From Staphylococcus aureus (GTDB lineage Bacteria > Bacillota > Bacilli > Staphylococcales > Staphylococcaceae), in assembly GCF_001027105.1 (NCBI RefSeq), contig NZ_CP011526.1:1798001-1862000 (forward strand): a DNA stretch of 64,000 bases, in the 5' to 3' direction. The notes under the pieces were generated by a model. It saw only the letters and a program-made list of their open reading frames with translations, did not search any database and had not been told where the DNA came from. Positions 1-9,606 of the stretch are shown here, in pieces. The first letter of the stretch is position 1. Each line of letters begins with the position of its first letter. The position numbers and the translations under genes were made by a program.

Positions 1-596
1 TTGGCTAATAAAATAGAGCCATCAAAGACATTTAGTACTAAATAACTTCCGATTAATATGAAAATCACGCGTGCAATTTGCTCAGTTACTTCTGACACTG
101 CTGTTGGCCCCATAGATTTATAACCTTGGAATATCCCTCTCCATGTCGCTAATACAGGAATAAAGATAACAACCATACTAATGATTCTTATAATCCAAGT
201 AATATCATCGACTGACCAACCGTTTTTATCATGAATGTTTCTAGCTAATGTTAATTCAGAAATATAAGGTGCTAAGAAATACAGTACCAAGAAACCTAAA
301 ACACCGGTAATACTCATTACAATAAAACTCGATTTATAAAATTTCTGACTTACTTTATATGCCCCAATAGCATTATATTTCGCAACATATTTCGAAGCTG
401 CTAATGGTACACCTGCTGTCGCAACTGCAATTGCAATATTATATGGTGCATAAGCGTATGTGAACGGCGCCATATTTTCTTGTCCACCAATTAAATAGTT
501 GAATGGAATGATAAAAAGTACGCCCAATACCTTGGTAATTAATATACTAATGGTAATTAAAAAGGTTCCACGCACCATTTCTTTACTTTCACTCAT
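1..596 (-). CDS. murJ: MurJ-type lipid II flippase, N-terminal part (runs off window)
   Basis: The gene begins at ATG 596 and remains open to base 1, so about 198 N-terminal residues are visible. The product starts MSESKEMVRGTFLITI and has several hydrophobic segments typical of the MOP/MATE exporter superfamily (polysaccharide or lipid II flippases), such as LGVLFIIPFNYLIGG and a segment around VLGFLVLYFLAPYI. In S. aureus the flippase-like gene beside sasC and leuS is the essential MurJ that moves lipid II across the membrane for peptidoglycan synthesis. That assignment rests on remembered gene order; the sequence alone supports a polysaccharide-flippase family protein. It is divergent from the flavoprotein gene that follows. 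Confidence 0.75.
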   Translation of the reverse strand, partial: MSESKEMVRGTFLITISILITKVLGVLFIIPFNYLIGGQENMAPFTYAYAPYNIAIAVATAGVPLAASKYVAKYNAIGAYKVSQKFYKSSFIVMSITGVLGFLVLYFLAPYISELTLARNIHDKNGWSVDDITWIIRIISMVVIFIPVLATWRGIFQGYKSMGPTAVSEVTEQIARVIFILIGSYLVLNVFDGSILLA

Positions 597-1002
597 TACG
601 AATCTCCCTATCTCATGTTTATTAAAGTTTTGTAAACTAAAAGCTGTTTCTCTGTAAAATCATTTTTCATTATTATGAATATATCACAAAACTTTATTTC
701 ATTGTCGTATATTCAATGAATTATCATAACAAAATTATCAACACATTGTCATTGAATACTAGATTTTGATTAGAATATTACGAAATTTCATATAAACATT
801 ATACTACTATTTGAGATGAACATCGCATAACAGTAGAAAAATCATTCTTATCATACACATACATCTTCATTTTTTATGAAGTTCACATTATAAATATATT
901 CAACATAATTGTCATCTCATAACACAAGAGATATAGCAAAGTTTAAAAAAGTACTATAAAATAGCAATTGAATGTCCAGTAACAAATTTGGAGGAAGCGT
1001 AT
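597..1002. other. Divergent intergenic region
   Basis: About 400 AT-rich bases separate the leftward flippase gene from the rightward flavoprotein gene, so both promoters should lie here. I see no RNA gene, repeat or convincing ORF. A ribosome binding site (TTTGGAGGAAG) lies just before the ATG at 1003. Confidence 0.6.
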
Positions 1003-2271
1003 ATGTATCAAACAATTATTATCGGAGGCGGACCTAGCGGCTTAATGGCGGCAGTAGCTGCAAGCGAACAAAGTAGCAGTGTGTTACTCATTGAAAAAAA
1101 GAAAGGTCTAGGTCGTAAACTCAAAATATCTGGTGGCGGTAGATGTAACGTAACTAATCGATTACCATATGCTGAAATTATTAAGAACATTCCTGGAAAT
1201 GGGAAATTTTTATATAGTCCCTTTTCAATTTTTGATAATGAATCCATCATAGATTTTTTTGAGTCTAGGGGTGTTAAATTAAAAGAAGAAGATCACGGGC
1301 GTATGTTTCCAGTTTCCAACAAAGCACAAGACGTGGTTGATACATTAGTGACAACTATCGAACGCCAACATGTAACGATTAAAGAAGAAGAAGCTGTTAG
1401 TAGAATCGAAGTTAATACAGACCAAACTTTCACTGTACATACTCAAAATAATAGTTATGAAAGCCATTCGCTAGTGATTGCTACAGGTGGTACAAGTGTC
1501 CCTCAAACTGGTTCAACTGGTGATGGTTATAAGTTCGCACAAGATTTAGGTCATACCATTACTGAGTTATTCCCGACCGAAGTTCCAATTACATCAGCTG
1601 AACCTTTCATCAAATCCAATCGTCTAAAAGGTTTAAGTTTAAAAGATGTTGAATTGTCAGTACTTAAGAAAAATGGTAAAAAACGCATCAGTCATCAAAT
1701 GGATATGTTATTTACTCATTTTGGTATCAGTGGTCCAGCTGCATTAAGATGTAGTCAGTTTGTTTATAAAGAACAAAAAAATCAAAAGACACAGCACATT
1801 TCTATGGCAATCGATGCATTTCCTGAATTAAACCATGAACAATTAAAACAACACATCACATCATTATTATCGGACACACCAGATAAAATCATTAAAAACA
1901 GTTTGCATGGTCTAATTGAAGAGCGCTACTTACTGTTCATGCTGGAACAAGCAGGAATCGATGAAAATACCACATCACATCACTTATCAAATCAACAATT
2001 GAACGACTTAGTAAATATGTTTAAAGGGTTTGTATTTAAGGTGAACGGGACATTACCTATAGATAAGGCATTTGTCACAGGTGGTGGTGTGTCACTTAAA
2101 GAAATTCAACCTAAAACAATGATGTCTAAATTAGTTCCGGGATTATTTTTATGTGGTGAAGTATTAGATATACATGGTTATACTGGTGGTTATAATATTA
2201 CAAGTGCACTCGTAACAGGACATGTCGCTGGATTATATGCCGGACATTACTCACATGCATCAATGGAATAA
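1003..2271 (+). CDS. HI0933-like NAD(P)/FAD-dependent oxidoreductase
   Basis: A 422-residue flavoprotein. The N-terminus holds the dinucleotide-binding motif [13 protein letters not shown], followed near residue 45 by GGGRCNVTN, a hallmark of the HI0933/BaiN-like family. The C-terminus carries [17 protein letters not shown], which closes the FAD site. The substrate is not known for staphylococcal members. A TTG lies 15 bases upstream in frame, but GGAGG sits between it and ATG 1003, so 1003 is the start. It stands alone and ends at a bidirectional terminator shared with sasC. Confidence 0.85.
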   Translation: MYQTIIIGGGPSGLMAAVAASEQSSSVLLIEKKKGLGRKLKISGGGRCNVTNRLPYAEIIKNIPGNGKFLYSPFSIFDNESIIDFFESRGVKLKEEDHGRMFPVSNKAQDVVDTLVTTIERQHVTIKEEEAVSRIEVNTDQTFTVHTQNNSYESHSLVIATGGTSVPQTGSTGDGYKFAQDLGHTITELFPTEVPITSAEPFIKSNRLKGLSLKDVELSVLKKNGKKRISHQMDMLFTHFGISGPAALRCSQFVYKEQKNQKTQHISMAIDAFPELNHEQLKQHITSLLSDTPDKIIKNSLHGLIEERYLLFMLEQAGIDENTTSHHLSNQQLNDLVNMFKGFVFKVNGTLPIDKAFVTGGGVSLKEIQPKTMMSKLVPGLFLCGEVLDIHGYTGGYNITSALVTGHVAGLYAGHYSHASME

Positions 2272-2326
2272 TAGTATAAAATTTGGTTCGATTCTCTTTA
2301 GTAGATCAACTTTTTCATTCAAATAA

Positions 2327-2381
2327 AAATGACCTTAATATAACTGAGTCACTAAAAAGTGTCGTTATATTAAGGTCATTT
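2327..2381. terminator. Bidirectional terminator between flavoprotein gene and sasC
   Basis: Perfect 18-base arms (2327-2344 and 2364-2381) with a 19-base loop. The stem has A-rich and T-rich flanks on both strands and lies between two convergent genes. Confidence 0.85.
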
Positions 2382-2387
2382 CGTTAA

Positions 2388-5300
2388 TTATGATTCTTTT
2401 TCGTTTTTAGTACGTCTTCTAGCTAACAAAGCCGCACCTGTAATCAGTGCAAATTCTTTCAATGGTAAATCCATTCCTTCAGAACCTGTATTTGGAAGTT
2501 CTTTTTCAACTTTGCGCGATTCATGTGTCTCTTCTTTTTTAATAGGCGTACAAACTTTTGGAGCTGGCTGAATTTCTTTTGGTGATACTTTCGTCGCTTC
2601 AGCTGGTAATTTAATTGCTAAAATTTCATCAACAATGAATTGCGTGTGTTGTTTGATGTCATTTAATGTCGCATCTTCATCAATCATTCTATTGCCATCT
2701 GCAACATATTGATCAATTAATACTTTTACTTTAGCTAATTGTTCTGGTGTTGCGATCGCTTTGAATTTCGCATATGTTTGTTGAGCAATGTTATCAATTC
2801 GCAGTAAGCTATTTTCTTTTTCAGTAATTACTGCTTCTATATCGCTTAATGCAACATTAAATCGTTTTAAAACTGCATCAACATCAGCATTAGTGCGTGC
2901 TGTTTTTAATTCTTCATCCATTTGTAATTTTAAAGCAGTTATAGCTTTTAATGCATCAGCCTTATTACGATTACTTACTTTTCGATAATTTTGCACTAAA
3001 GCAGTGACGCGTGCAAGATCATCATTAATCGTTTTTTCAGCATCTGGCTTTTTAATAGGATGTACATCTAAATCATGTATTGTTTGTAGATTTAATGATG
3101 CTGTTTTATCAACTTGTGCATTGCTACGATCTTGATCAATTTGTCCAATAGCAGTGTCATAAATATTTTGTAACTGTGCTAATATACTATTTCTTTCTTC
3201 TACCGTTGCTTGAATATTCGCTTCAATTGCTTGTTTTTTATCGTTGAATAATGTTGTCAATTGTTCTCGAGCAGACGCCTTTCTGTTAATAACAGGTTCG
3301 ATTTCACGAATTTCGTTTTTCTCATCATGCAATAAATATGCCACATCTGCATTAGTCACTGCACTAGCAATTTGTTGTTTAGCTTTAATTAACTCTTTTT
3401 CAACTTGTGCTATTGCAATATTTTGTTCTTCATCTGTCGCTTCGTTATTTGCTTTAATTAAATTAATTTTATTTGTAGCGATATTTTGAATTTGTTGTAA
3501 TGCTGTTGCTTTAACTGTTGTCGCTGGTTTAATTTTTGAAATAATATTTTGAGCATTTATACTATCTTGATTAACTTGGGCAGTCTTATCTGCATGATTG
3601 ATCTGATCAATAGCCTGATTAAGTGCTTGTTCTACTAAATGTTTAGCAGCTAGTCTTTCTTCTTCAGTTGATAAATCGCTTTGATCGATTAGTGCATTTT
3701 GAGCTTCGGCTTTTACACCAACAGATTGACGCGCTGCTGGTTTAACTTGAACTTTAGGTAAAATCACTTTGATGTTGTCGTTGCCATCAGTCTCAGTTCG
3801 ATCCACTTCTGCATTCGTTTTGTTTTGTGCAATGTCATTTTTAATTGTATTTACAATTTTATTTAAAGTATCAATAGCAACATCTCTTTCATCTTGAGTA
3901 GTATCCAACGTATTTCGGATTGCATCGAGTTGATTTTTATTATTTTCTTCAATGCTATCAAGCGCAGCTCGTTTACGTCTTACTTTAGGTTTTATTTGCT
4001 CTATTGCCTTGATTGTTTGATTTCTAACATCAGTAACAGCAGCATCTTGATTTGTATTTTCTATTTCTTGTTGCGCTTGTTTGAGTGTGTCGCTAATTAA
4101 TTGATTCGCTTCATCTAATTCATCAACTGTTGCATGTGGTGTATCTTTTATTGATTCTACTTGATTTTCTGCACTTGCTTTTATTGCTTGTTGTGCTTCA
4201 GGCTTAATTACAATATGAGGTTGTACACCTTTTAGTGTAGCAATGCCATTTGTTTCAACACGTTTCACATCATTATTCGCTATTGCTTGATCGATGTTTT
4301 GTAATGCACGTTTTTCATTATTCGCTAATTGATTTAAAGCAACTTGTTTTTCTTCATCAGTCGCATGTTCCGCTTGCTCAATTTCGCGCTTTTTAGCTTC
4401 ATATTGTTGCTTAACTGCATCTCTAGCAGCTGCTCTAACAATATGGTCAGGCGTCACTAAAGCAATGCTATCAAGCGCTTGACTTGTTGTATCATCAACT
4501 TGTTGATTTGTTCTATTATTCGTAATATCTGTCATGGCTTGATTTACAAATTCATTGATTTTATCTAGTGCTACTTGTCTTTCTTCTGCTGTTGCTTCTT
4601 TATCCTGATTAATCTTAGCACGTAATTCATTCGCTTTTTGATTGATTTTTTCACGTGCAGCTGGTTTAACTTTTGTTTCAGGTTGAATAATTTTAATCGC
4701 TGATACACCATTTGTTGCTGCTTGATTCACCTGACTATTCGTTTGAGCTTGGTCAATAGCTGCAAGTGCTTTTTCTTTTTCTTTAGCTAATGCTTGTGAA
4801 GCAACTTCTTTCTCATTATCTGTTGAATCAAGACTATTATCAATTTGCTGTTGCTTTTCTTTAACAGCTTTTTCAATATCTGCAATTGCCTTTGGTTTAA
4901 TTACTACTTCAGCTTCAACATTATCTATAGCATTTACCGCTTGATTTGTAGTTGTGTCTACCTGATCATTTGTTTGGTTTTGATTAATTTGATTAATTGC
5001 TTGATCTTTAAGTTGATTGATTTGATTAACAGCAGCCTGCTTTTCTTCGTCAGTTGCATTAGGTGTTTGTTTAACCGCTTCAATACGCTTCGCCACTTCA
5101 GCAGTGATTTTATCTCGCGCTGCTTGTTTTTTTACTACATCAACTTGAACAGCATCGATATTATTCTCTGCTACTGTCGCAGCTTGGTCTACTTCTGCAT
5201 TTGTGTTAGCTTGTTTAATACTTTCAATAGCTTGTTGTCTGTCTTGATTTAAAGTATTGATCGCAGCATTTTTCTCATCATTCGTTGCATCTGGTGTAGC

Positions 5301-8300
5301 ATTGATTTCAGCTAATTTAGCATTATAATGCTGATTGATTTGTGCTAATGCTGCAGGTTTTTTAACAATATTTGGCTGAATCGCATTAATTGCTTTTGTA
5401 CCTAATTGTTGCGCTTGATCTACTTCCGCATTTGTATCAGCTTGATTTATATTATTAATTGCCGTTGCTAACTCTTGATCCACTTGATTTAAAGCCACTT
5501 GCTTTTCTTCAGTTGTTGCATTTGTGTTTTGATTAATTTCTTGCTTTTTAGCAGTTGCTAAATCATTTAATACACCTGTAGCAGTTTGTTTCTTCGTTAC
5601 ATGCGGTTGAACTGCGCCGATTTGATTGACTGCATCGTCTCTAATACTATTGACCATCGCAGTAGTAGACGTCACACCAATATCAGTTAATGCTCTATTT
5701 TTAAGTGTATTGACACGATTTATCGCTTCTTGTTTCTCTTCTCGAGTCGCGCCAGTTGTAGCATTGATATTTGTTATCGCCTCTCGCGCTTTATCATTTA
5801 CAACATTGCGAGTATCCGTTTTAACTTGTGTTGCCGGTTGAATCACTACTATATTTTGTGTGCCCTGATCTTTTGCTTGTGCAACTTCTTGATTCGTATC
5901 TGCTGCATTAATATTTTGCTTCGCTGTGGCTACAGCTTGATCAAGTAATTGTTGTGCTGCTTGTTGTTCTTCGAGCGTCGCATCATTATTATTAAATATC
6001 GTATTATGTTGCGTTTCCGCACTTTTATCGATGGCATTTTTTGCATCTGTTTTTACTTTTGTAGCTGGTGTAATTGCTTGTATTCCTTGAATCGCATTTG
6101 TCTTTACTTGTTCAACATCAGCATTGGTATTAGCGTTTAAAATGTTTGTGTTTGCTGCAGTTACAGCAGCATTCACTTTGTCAATTGCTGCTTGTCTTTC
6201 TTCTTGAGTCGCATCAGGATTAGCATTGATCTCTGCGATATGTTGTTGTGCATCATGTGATACGGCATCCCTTGCAGCTTGCTTAACAACAGTTACAGGA
6301 GCAATTGGATTAATGGCATTTAGACCATCTCCTTTGGCGTTATCAACATTAGCATTTGTTGTTGCTTGATTGATTTGTTCTAAAGCATGGTTGGTTGCTT
6401 GAGTTAATTCGTTCAATGCTGCATTTTTCTCTTCCTGAGTTGCTTCTCTATTACTATTTATTTGTTGTCTTTTCGTTGCTGTTGCTTGGTTAATTGCATC
6501 TCTTGCAGCTTTTTTATGAGTTACTTGAGGAACAACTGCTCCAATAGTATTGATGCCATTATTTTTAGCTGTTTCAACGTCAGCATTTGTAGTAGCATTC
6601 GTAACATTATCAATAGCATCTGTTTCATCCGTAGCTAATTGATTTAGTGCATCTTGAATCTCGTCTTCAGTAGCATCTGGTGTTGCATTGATAATTTCCC
6701 TTTGTTTCGTTGCTTTATCACGTATTGCTTTTTTAGCATTTGGTTTAACAACCGGTGTTGCAGTATCCCCACTTAAGGTCTGTATACCTTGATCTTTGAT
6801 TCTAGTAACGCCATCATCAATCGTTTGGTCACCAATATTACCAATTATTTCATTTTTATGTTCCTCGATAACTTGTATTGCTGCTTGTTTTTCTTCATCT
6901 GTCAATTCATCATTTTGATTAACTAAATCTTCCATTTGGTCAACTTTTTTATTAACTGCATTTTCAGCATCAACACTTCGAATTAACGTATGTTGCATTT
7001 GATTAGTTAATGAATCAATATATGCTTGAGAAACTCTTTTATTTAATGGTACATTGTTACGATTTTCATCTAAAATCGTTTGTGCGCGTCGTTTCAGACC
7101 ATTAAAGATATCTAATGACGCAAATGTATAATCAGCTTGTTGAATACGTCTGTCAACTTCGGCTTGTAATGCATCTTTATTCATGATGATATCGATAGTA
7201 TATGGATTTGTACTTACAGTATGACTTTCTGCAGCTGAATTAATGAAATCTTGTGTATATGTTTTATACGTTAATGTCTCGTTAAATGTTACTGTTCTTG
7301 GTGTCGGCACATTATTTACACGTAATTTATATCTTAAATCGAGTATTTTATCAGGCATAAGTCGTGCCGGAGAGTTTGCTGTACCTCCTCCAGTACTTTT
7401 AATTGTTATCACACGATTTGCTGCATCATATGTAACATTCATATCATTAACATCAACGCCTGAATTGTTACTTGGAAAATCTTTAGTCAATGAATTGTTC
7501 ACATATTCAACACCTTCAGGTAATTGAACTTGATATACAAAGTCATTTGTATCTAGAGAAGCACCAGAATTACCATTATTCTTTAATGATGTTGTTACAG
7601 TAAACTCTTTATTATTTGTTGCTGTTGGATCCATTGTTCGTCTTTCAACAAAAACATGTGACCCAGAATGAAGTCCGATAGAGTCAACAAAGCTATAGTA
7701 TTTGTAACCATCTTTTAGTTGATAAATGCCACGCGCATCTGTTATTGCGTCATTTTTAGGTACAAATTGAATTTTGAGATTTCTCACATTATCAGGTACT
7801 TTAAATAAACGCAAAGTTGGACCGCCTTCAACAGTCTTTTCAGCAATCGTATCATTAGTATCAGCATTTTTGATAATAACATTTGTTGCGCCTTGACCGT
7901 TTTTAGTAGTCATTGTATTAAATTCAAAGATTAATTCAGAATTCGGATTTACTGTTAATGCTTTCTCGATACCATTAAAATCGCCATGGTCATTCGTATC
8001 AGTTCCATGTATACGACCTAATGCAATTACATTTCCTTGTGCTTGATAGTTCTTATTATCTCCTGAATCAAACATGCTCGTTCTTACCATTGCATGACTA
8101 AACACCCCTACTTTGCCACCATTGATTAGTGTGAAGCCCGGCAAGTTATTAACAACGTTTACTGTTGGCACAGAACGGTTGGTACTTGGTCTAATACCAT
8201 TGTCATCAAATGACAGCACTTCGTTAGGTGCATTTTGTCCTGCATTATTGGCATTAGGATCAGTTGTTGGCGTATATGGCGCTGTAATTGCAACTGGTGC

Positions 8301-8948
8301 ACCACCGTTTCCTACCGCTGCAGCCGCTGGATCTGCTGGAGTTGCATTAGGATCTGCCGGTGCCGCACGTCTACTTCTCTTTTTCGGTCTATTAGATGCT
8401 GGTTCAGCAATTGCAACTAGCTCTGGTTTATTTGAAGAATGACGAACATCTTCTTGAATTTCCTTTAAAGTTAGATGTCCTCCTGAACCATTTTCATTTG
8501 TTTTAGTTGGTACATTTAATGCGGTATTATTCGACACTACATCATTATTATTAGCGTTTGACACTGTCTCAGTTGCTGTTGTATTGCCATCTGTATGATT
8601 ATTGTTTTGTGCTGAAGGCGTACTTGATTGCACTGATGTTGGCGTAGCTTGATTTACTATACTACCATTATTATGATTAACCAATGCTTGATTCGTTGCT
8701 TGATTGGTTGTTGCAGATTGATTAGGTGTATTCTGCGCACTATTTGCTAAACCTCTATTATTAGCAACATCTTTATCTTGTGAATTTACAGGTGTTGCTT
8801 GATTAGTATCGCTTTGTACATTATTATCCGTAGTTAAGGCTTGTGCACCATTTGGGTTTGAAAGTAATAAAACTGTTCCGATTAAAGTAGAGAATATGCC
8901 TACTTTATACTTCCTAATACTATATTTATTTTTCTTTAACAAATTCAT
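2388..8948 (-). CDS. sasC: LPXTG-anchored surface protein SasC
   Basis: A 2186-residue cell-wall protein. Residues 1-40 are a YSIRK-type signal peptide (KYSIRKYKVGIF) with likely cleavage near AQALT. A Thr/Asn/Gln-rich low-complexity part follows, with RPKKRSRRAA near residue 190. A globular region at about 250-620 resembles the lectin-like and Ig-like head of aggregation proteins. From about residue 640 to 2050 there are about 16-17 DUF1542-type helical repeats of about 74 residues, marked by recurring TNADV/TNAEVDQA and ATxEEK motifs. The C-terminus has LPNTG near residue 2154, a hydrophobic stretch and ARRRTKNEKES, the sortase A signal. SasC is reported to promote cell aggregation and biofilm. 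AGGAGG precedes ATG 8948. Many antisense open frames here are by-products of the repeats. Confidence 0.95.
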   Translation of the reverse strand: MNLLKKNKYSIRKYKVGIFSTLIGTVLLLSNPNGAQALTTDNNVQSDTNQATPVNSQDKDVANNRGLANSAQNTPNQSATTNQATNQALVNHNNGSIVNQATPTSVQSSTPSAQNNNHTDGNTTATETVSNANNNDVVSNNTALNVPTKTNENGSGGHLTLKEIQEDVRHSSNKPELVAIAEPASNRPKKRSRRAAPADPNATPADPAAAAVGNGGAPVAITAPYTPTTDPNANNAGQNAPNEVLSFDDNGIRPSTNRSVPTVNVVNNLPGFTLINGGKVGVFSHAMVRTSMFDSGDNKNYQAQGNVIALGRIHGTDTNDHGDFNGIEKALTVNPNSELIFEFNTMTTKNGQGATNVIIKNADTNDTIAEKTVEGGPTLRLFKVPDNVRNLKIQFVPKNDAITDARGIYQLKDGYKYYSFVDSIGLHSGSHVFVERRTMDPTATNNKEFTVTTSLKNNGNSGASLDTNDFVYQVQLPEGVEYVNNSLTKDFPSNNSGVDVNDMNVTYDAANRVITIKSTGGGTANSPARLMPDKILDLRYKLRVNNVPTPRTVTFNETLTYKTYTQDFINSAAESHTVSTNPYTIDIIMNKDALQAEVDRRIQQADYTFASLDIFNGLKRRAQTILDENRNNVPLNKRVSQAYIDSLTNQMQHTLIRSVDAENAVNKKVDQMEDLVNQNDELTDEEKQAAIQVIEEHKNEIIGNIGDQTIDDGVTRIKDQGIQTLSGDTATPVVKPNAKKAIRDKATKQREIINATPDATEDEIQDALNQLATDETDAIDNVTNATTNADVETAKNNGINTIGAVVPQVTHKKAARDAINQATATKRQQINSNREATQEEKNAALNELTQATNHALEQINQATTNANVDNAKGDGLNAINPIAPVTVVKQAARDAVSHDAQQHIAEINANPDATQEERQAAIDKVNAAVTAANTNILNANTNADVEQVKTNAIQGIQAITPATKVKTDAKNAIDKSAETQHNTIFNNNDATLEEQQAAQQLLDQAVATAKQNINAADTNQEVAQAKDQGTQNIVVIQPATQVKTDTRNVVNDKAREAITNINATTGATREEKQEAINRVNTLKNRALTDIGVTSTTAMVNSIRDDAVNQIGAVQPHVTKKQTATGVLNDLATAKKQEINQNTNATTEEKQVALNQVDQELATAINNINQADTNAEVDQAQQLGTKAINAIQPNIVKKPAALAQINQHYNAKLAEINATPDATNDEKNAAINTLNQDRQQAIESIKQANTNAEVDQAATVAENNIDAVQVDVVKKQAARDKITAEVAKRIEAVKQTPNATDEEKQAAVNQINQLKDQAINQINQNQTNDQVDTTTNQAVNAIDNVEAEVVIKPKAIADIEKAVKEKQQQIDNSLDSTDNEKEVASQALAKEKEKALAAIDQAQTNSQVNQAATNGVSAIKIIQPETKVKPAAREKINQKANELRAKINQDKEATAEERQVALDKINEFVNQAMTDITNNRTNQQVDDTTSQALDSIALVTPDHIVRAAARDAVKQQYEAKKREIEQAEHATDEEKQVALNQLANNEKRALQNIDQAIANNDVKRVETNGIATLKGVQPHIVIKPEAQQAIKASAENQVESIKDTPHATVDELDEANQLISDTLKQAQQEIENTNQDAAVTDVRNQTIKAIEQIKPKVRRKRAALDSIEENNKNQLDAIRNTLDTTQDERDVAIDTLNKIVNTIKNDIAQNKTNAEVDRTETDGNDNIKVILPKVQVKPAARQSVGVKAEAQNALIDQSDLSTEEERLAAKHLVEQALNQAIDQINHADKTAQVNQDSINAQNIISKIKPATTVKATALQQIQNIATNKINLIKANNEATDEEQNIAIAQVEKELIKAKQQIASAVTNADVAYLLHDEKNEIREIEPVINRKASAREQLTTLFNDKKQAIEANIQATVEERNSILAQLQNIYDTAIGQIDQDRSNAQVDKTASLNLQTIHDLDVHPIKKPDAEKTINDDLARVTALVQNYRKVSNRNKADALKAITALKLQMDEELKTARTNADVDAVLKRFNVALSDIEAVITEKENSLLRIDNIAQQTYAKFKAIATPEQLAKVKVLIDQYVADGNRMIDEDATLNDIKQHTQFIVDEILAIKLPAEATKVSPKEIQPAPKVCTPIKKEETHESRKVEKELPNTGSEGMDLPLKEFALITGAALLARRRTKNEKES

Positions 8949-9198
8949 TTCATTTTCCTCCTGGTTGTCTGTTCTCTGCTGTGTTGTTAAGAATTATGCT
9001 AAAAATATACGCTCCCTCATATTATATTTATAGCTATATTATTTTGTACAATATTTTAAGTTCACTCAATTTTATCATCATCATTTTATAAAATAAAGTT
9101 TTATTTTATTACAATTTAGTTTCCGTTTTGTAATTAAAATCTTAATAAAACATAACAAGAACGCTTTAGATTGTTTTGTAACAGAAAGTAATTCATAC
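8949..9198. other. sasC upstream region
   Basis: This AT-rich stretch between sasC and the rhodanese terminator must hold the leftward sasC promoter. No ORF, repeat or RNA structure is evident, so the exact -35/-10 boxes are not assigned. Confidence 0.5.
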
Positions 9199-9236
9199 CA
9201 AAAAACACCAAGCAACCGAAACGTTACTTGGTGTCA
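9199..9236 (-). terminator. Terminator after the leuS/rhodanese unit
   Basis: On the minus strand ACACCAAG is followed by a loop, then CTTGGTGTTTTTTGG, giving an 8-bp stem and a six-T run about 40 bases past the rhodanese stop codon. Confidence 0.85.
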
Positions 9237-9273
9237 TTACAAATGTAATATTATTTTAAATTATGTCACTACT

Positions 9274-9585
9274 TTAAATACTTTTTATTTCCAAACCTTC
9301 ATCGCCCCATGCGTGCATGCCGCCTTCGACATTTACGGCATCAATGCCATTTGCCTCTAAATATTCTACAACTTTAGCGCTTCGAACTCCACCAGCACAT
9401 ACAATATAATATATTTCATTTTTATTAAATGAATTTAAATTATCCGGAATGGTATCCATTGGAATTAACTTTGCATTAGGAATATATCCCATTGCTGTTT
9501 CTTCATCAGTACGAACATCAACAATTTGAACTGGTTTAGATTCTAAAAGTTTATTTTTTAATTCATCTGTAGTAATTGACTTCAT
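9274..9585 (-). CDS. Single-domain rhodanese-like protein
   Basis: A 103-residue cytoplasmic protein made of one rhodanese domain. The start VQIVDVRTDEE and the active-site loop IVCAGGVRSAKV, with Cys near residue 63 followed by the anion-binding loop, are intact, so persulfide transfer is plausible. The end MHAWGDEGLEI is typical. AAGGAGG precedes the ATG. It follows leuS by 21 bases in the same direction and probably shares its T-box-controlled transcript. The physiological sulfur acceptor is unknown. Confidence 0.85.
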   Translation of the reverse strand: MKSITTDELKNKLLESKPVQIVDVRTDEETAMGYIPNAKLIPMDTIPDNLNSFNKNEIYYIVCAGGVRSAKVVEYLEANGIDAVNVEGGMHAWGDEGLEIKSI

Positions 9586-9606
9586 TTCAAAGTCCTCCTT
9601 AAAACA

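Noticed and set aside
4845..5252. Long plus-strand open frame opposite sasC
   Set aside because: It is antisense to the repeat region, lacks a ribosome binding site and has composition imposed by the Gln/Asn/Ala repeats on the other strand.
8113..8442. Plus-strand 109-codon frame opposite the sasC N-terminus
   Set aside because: It mirrors the Pro/Ala/Thr-rich segment of SasC and has no independent start signals.
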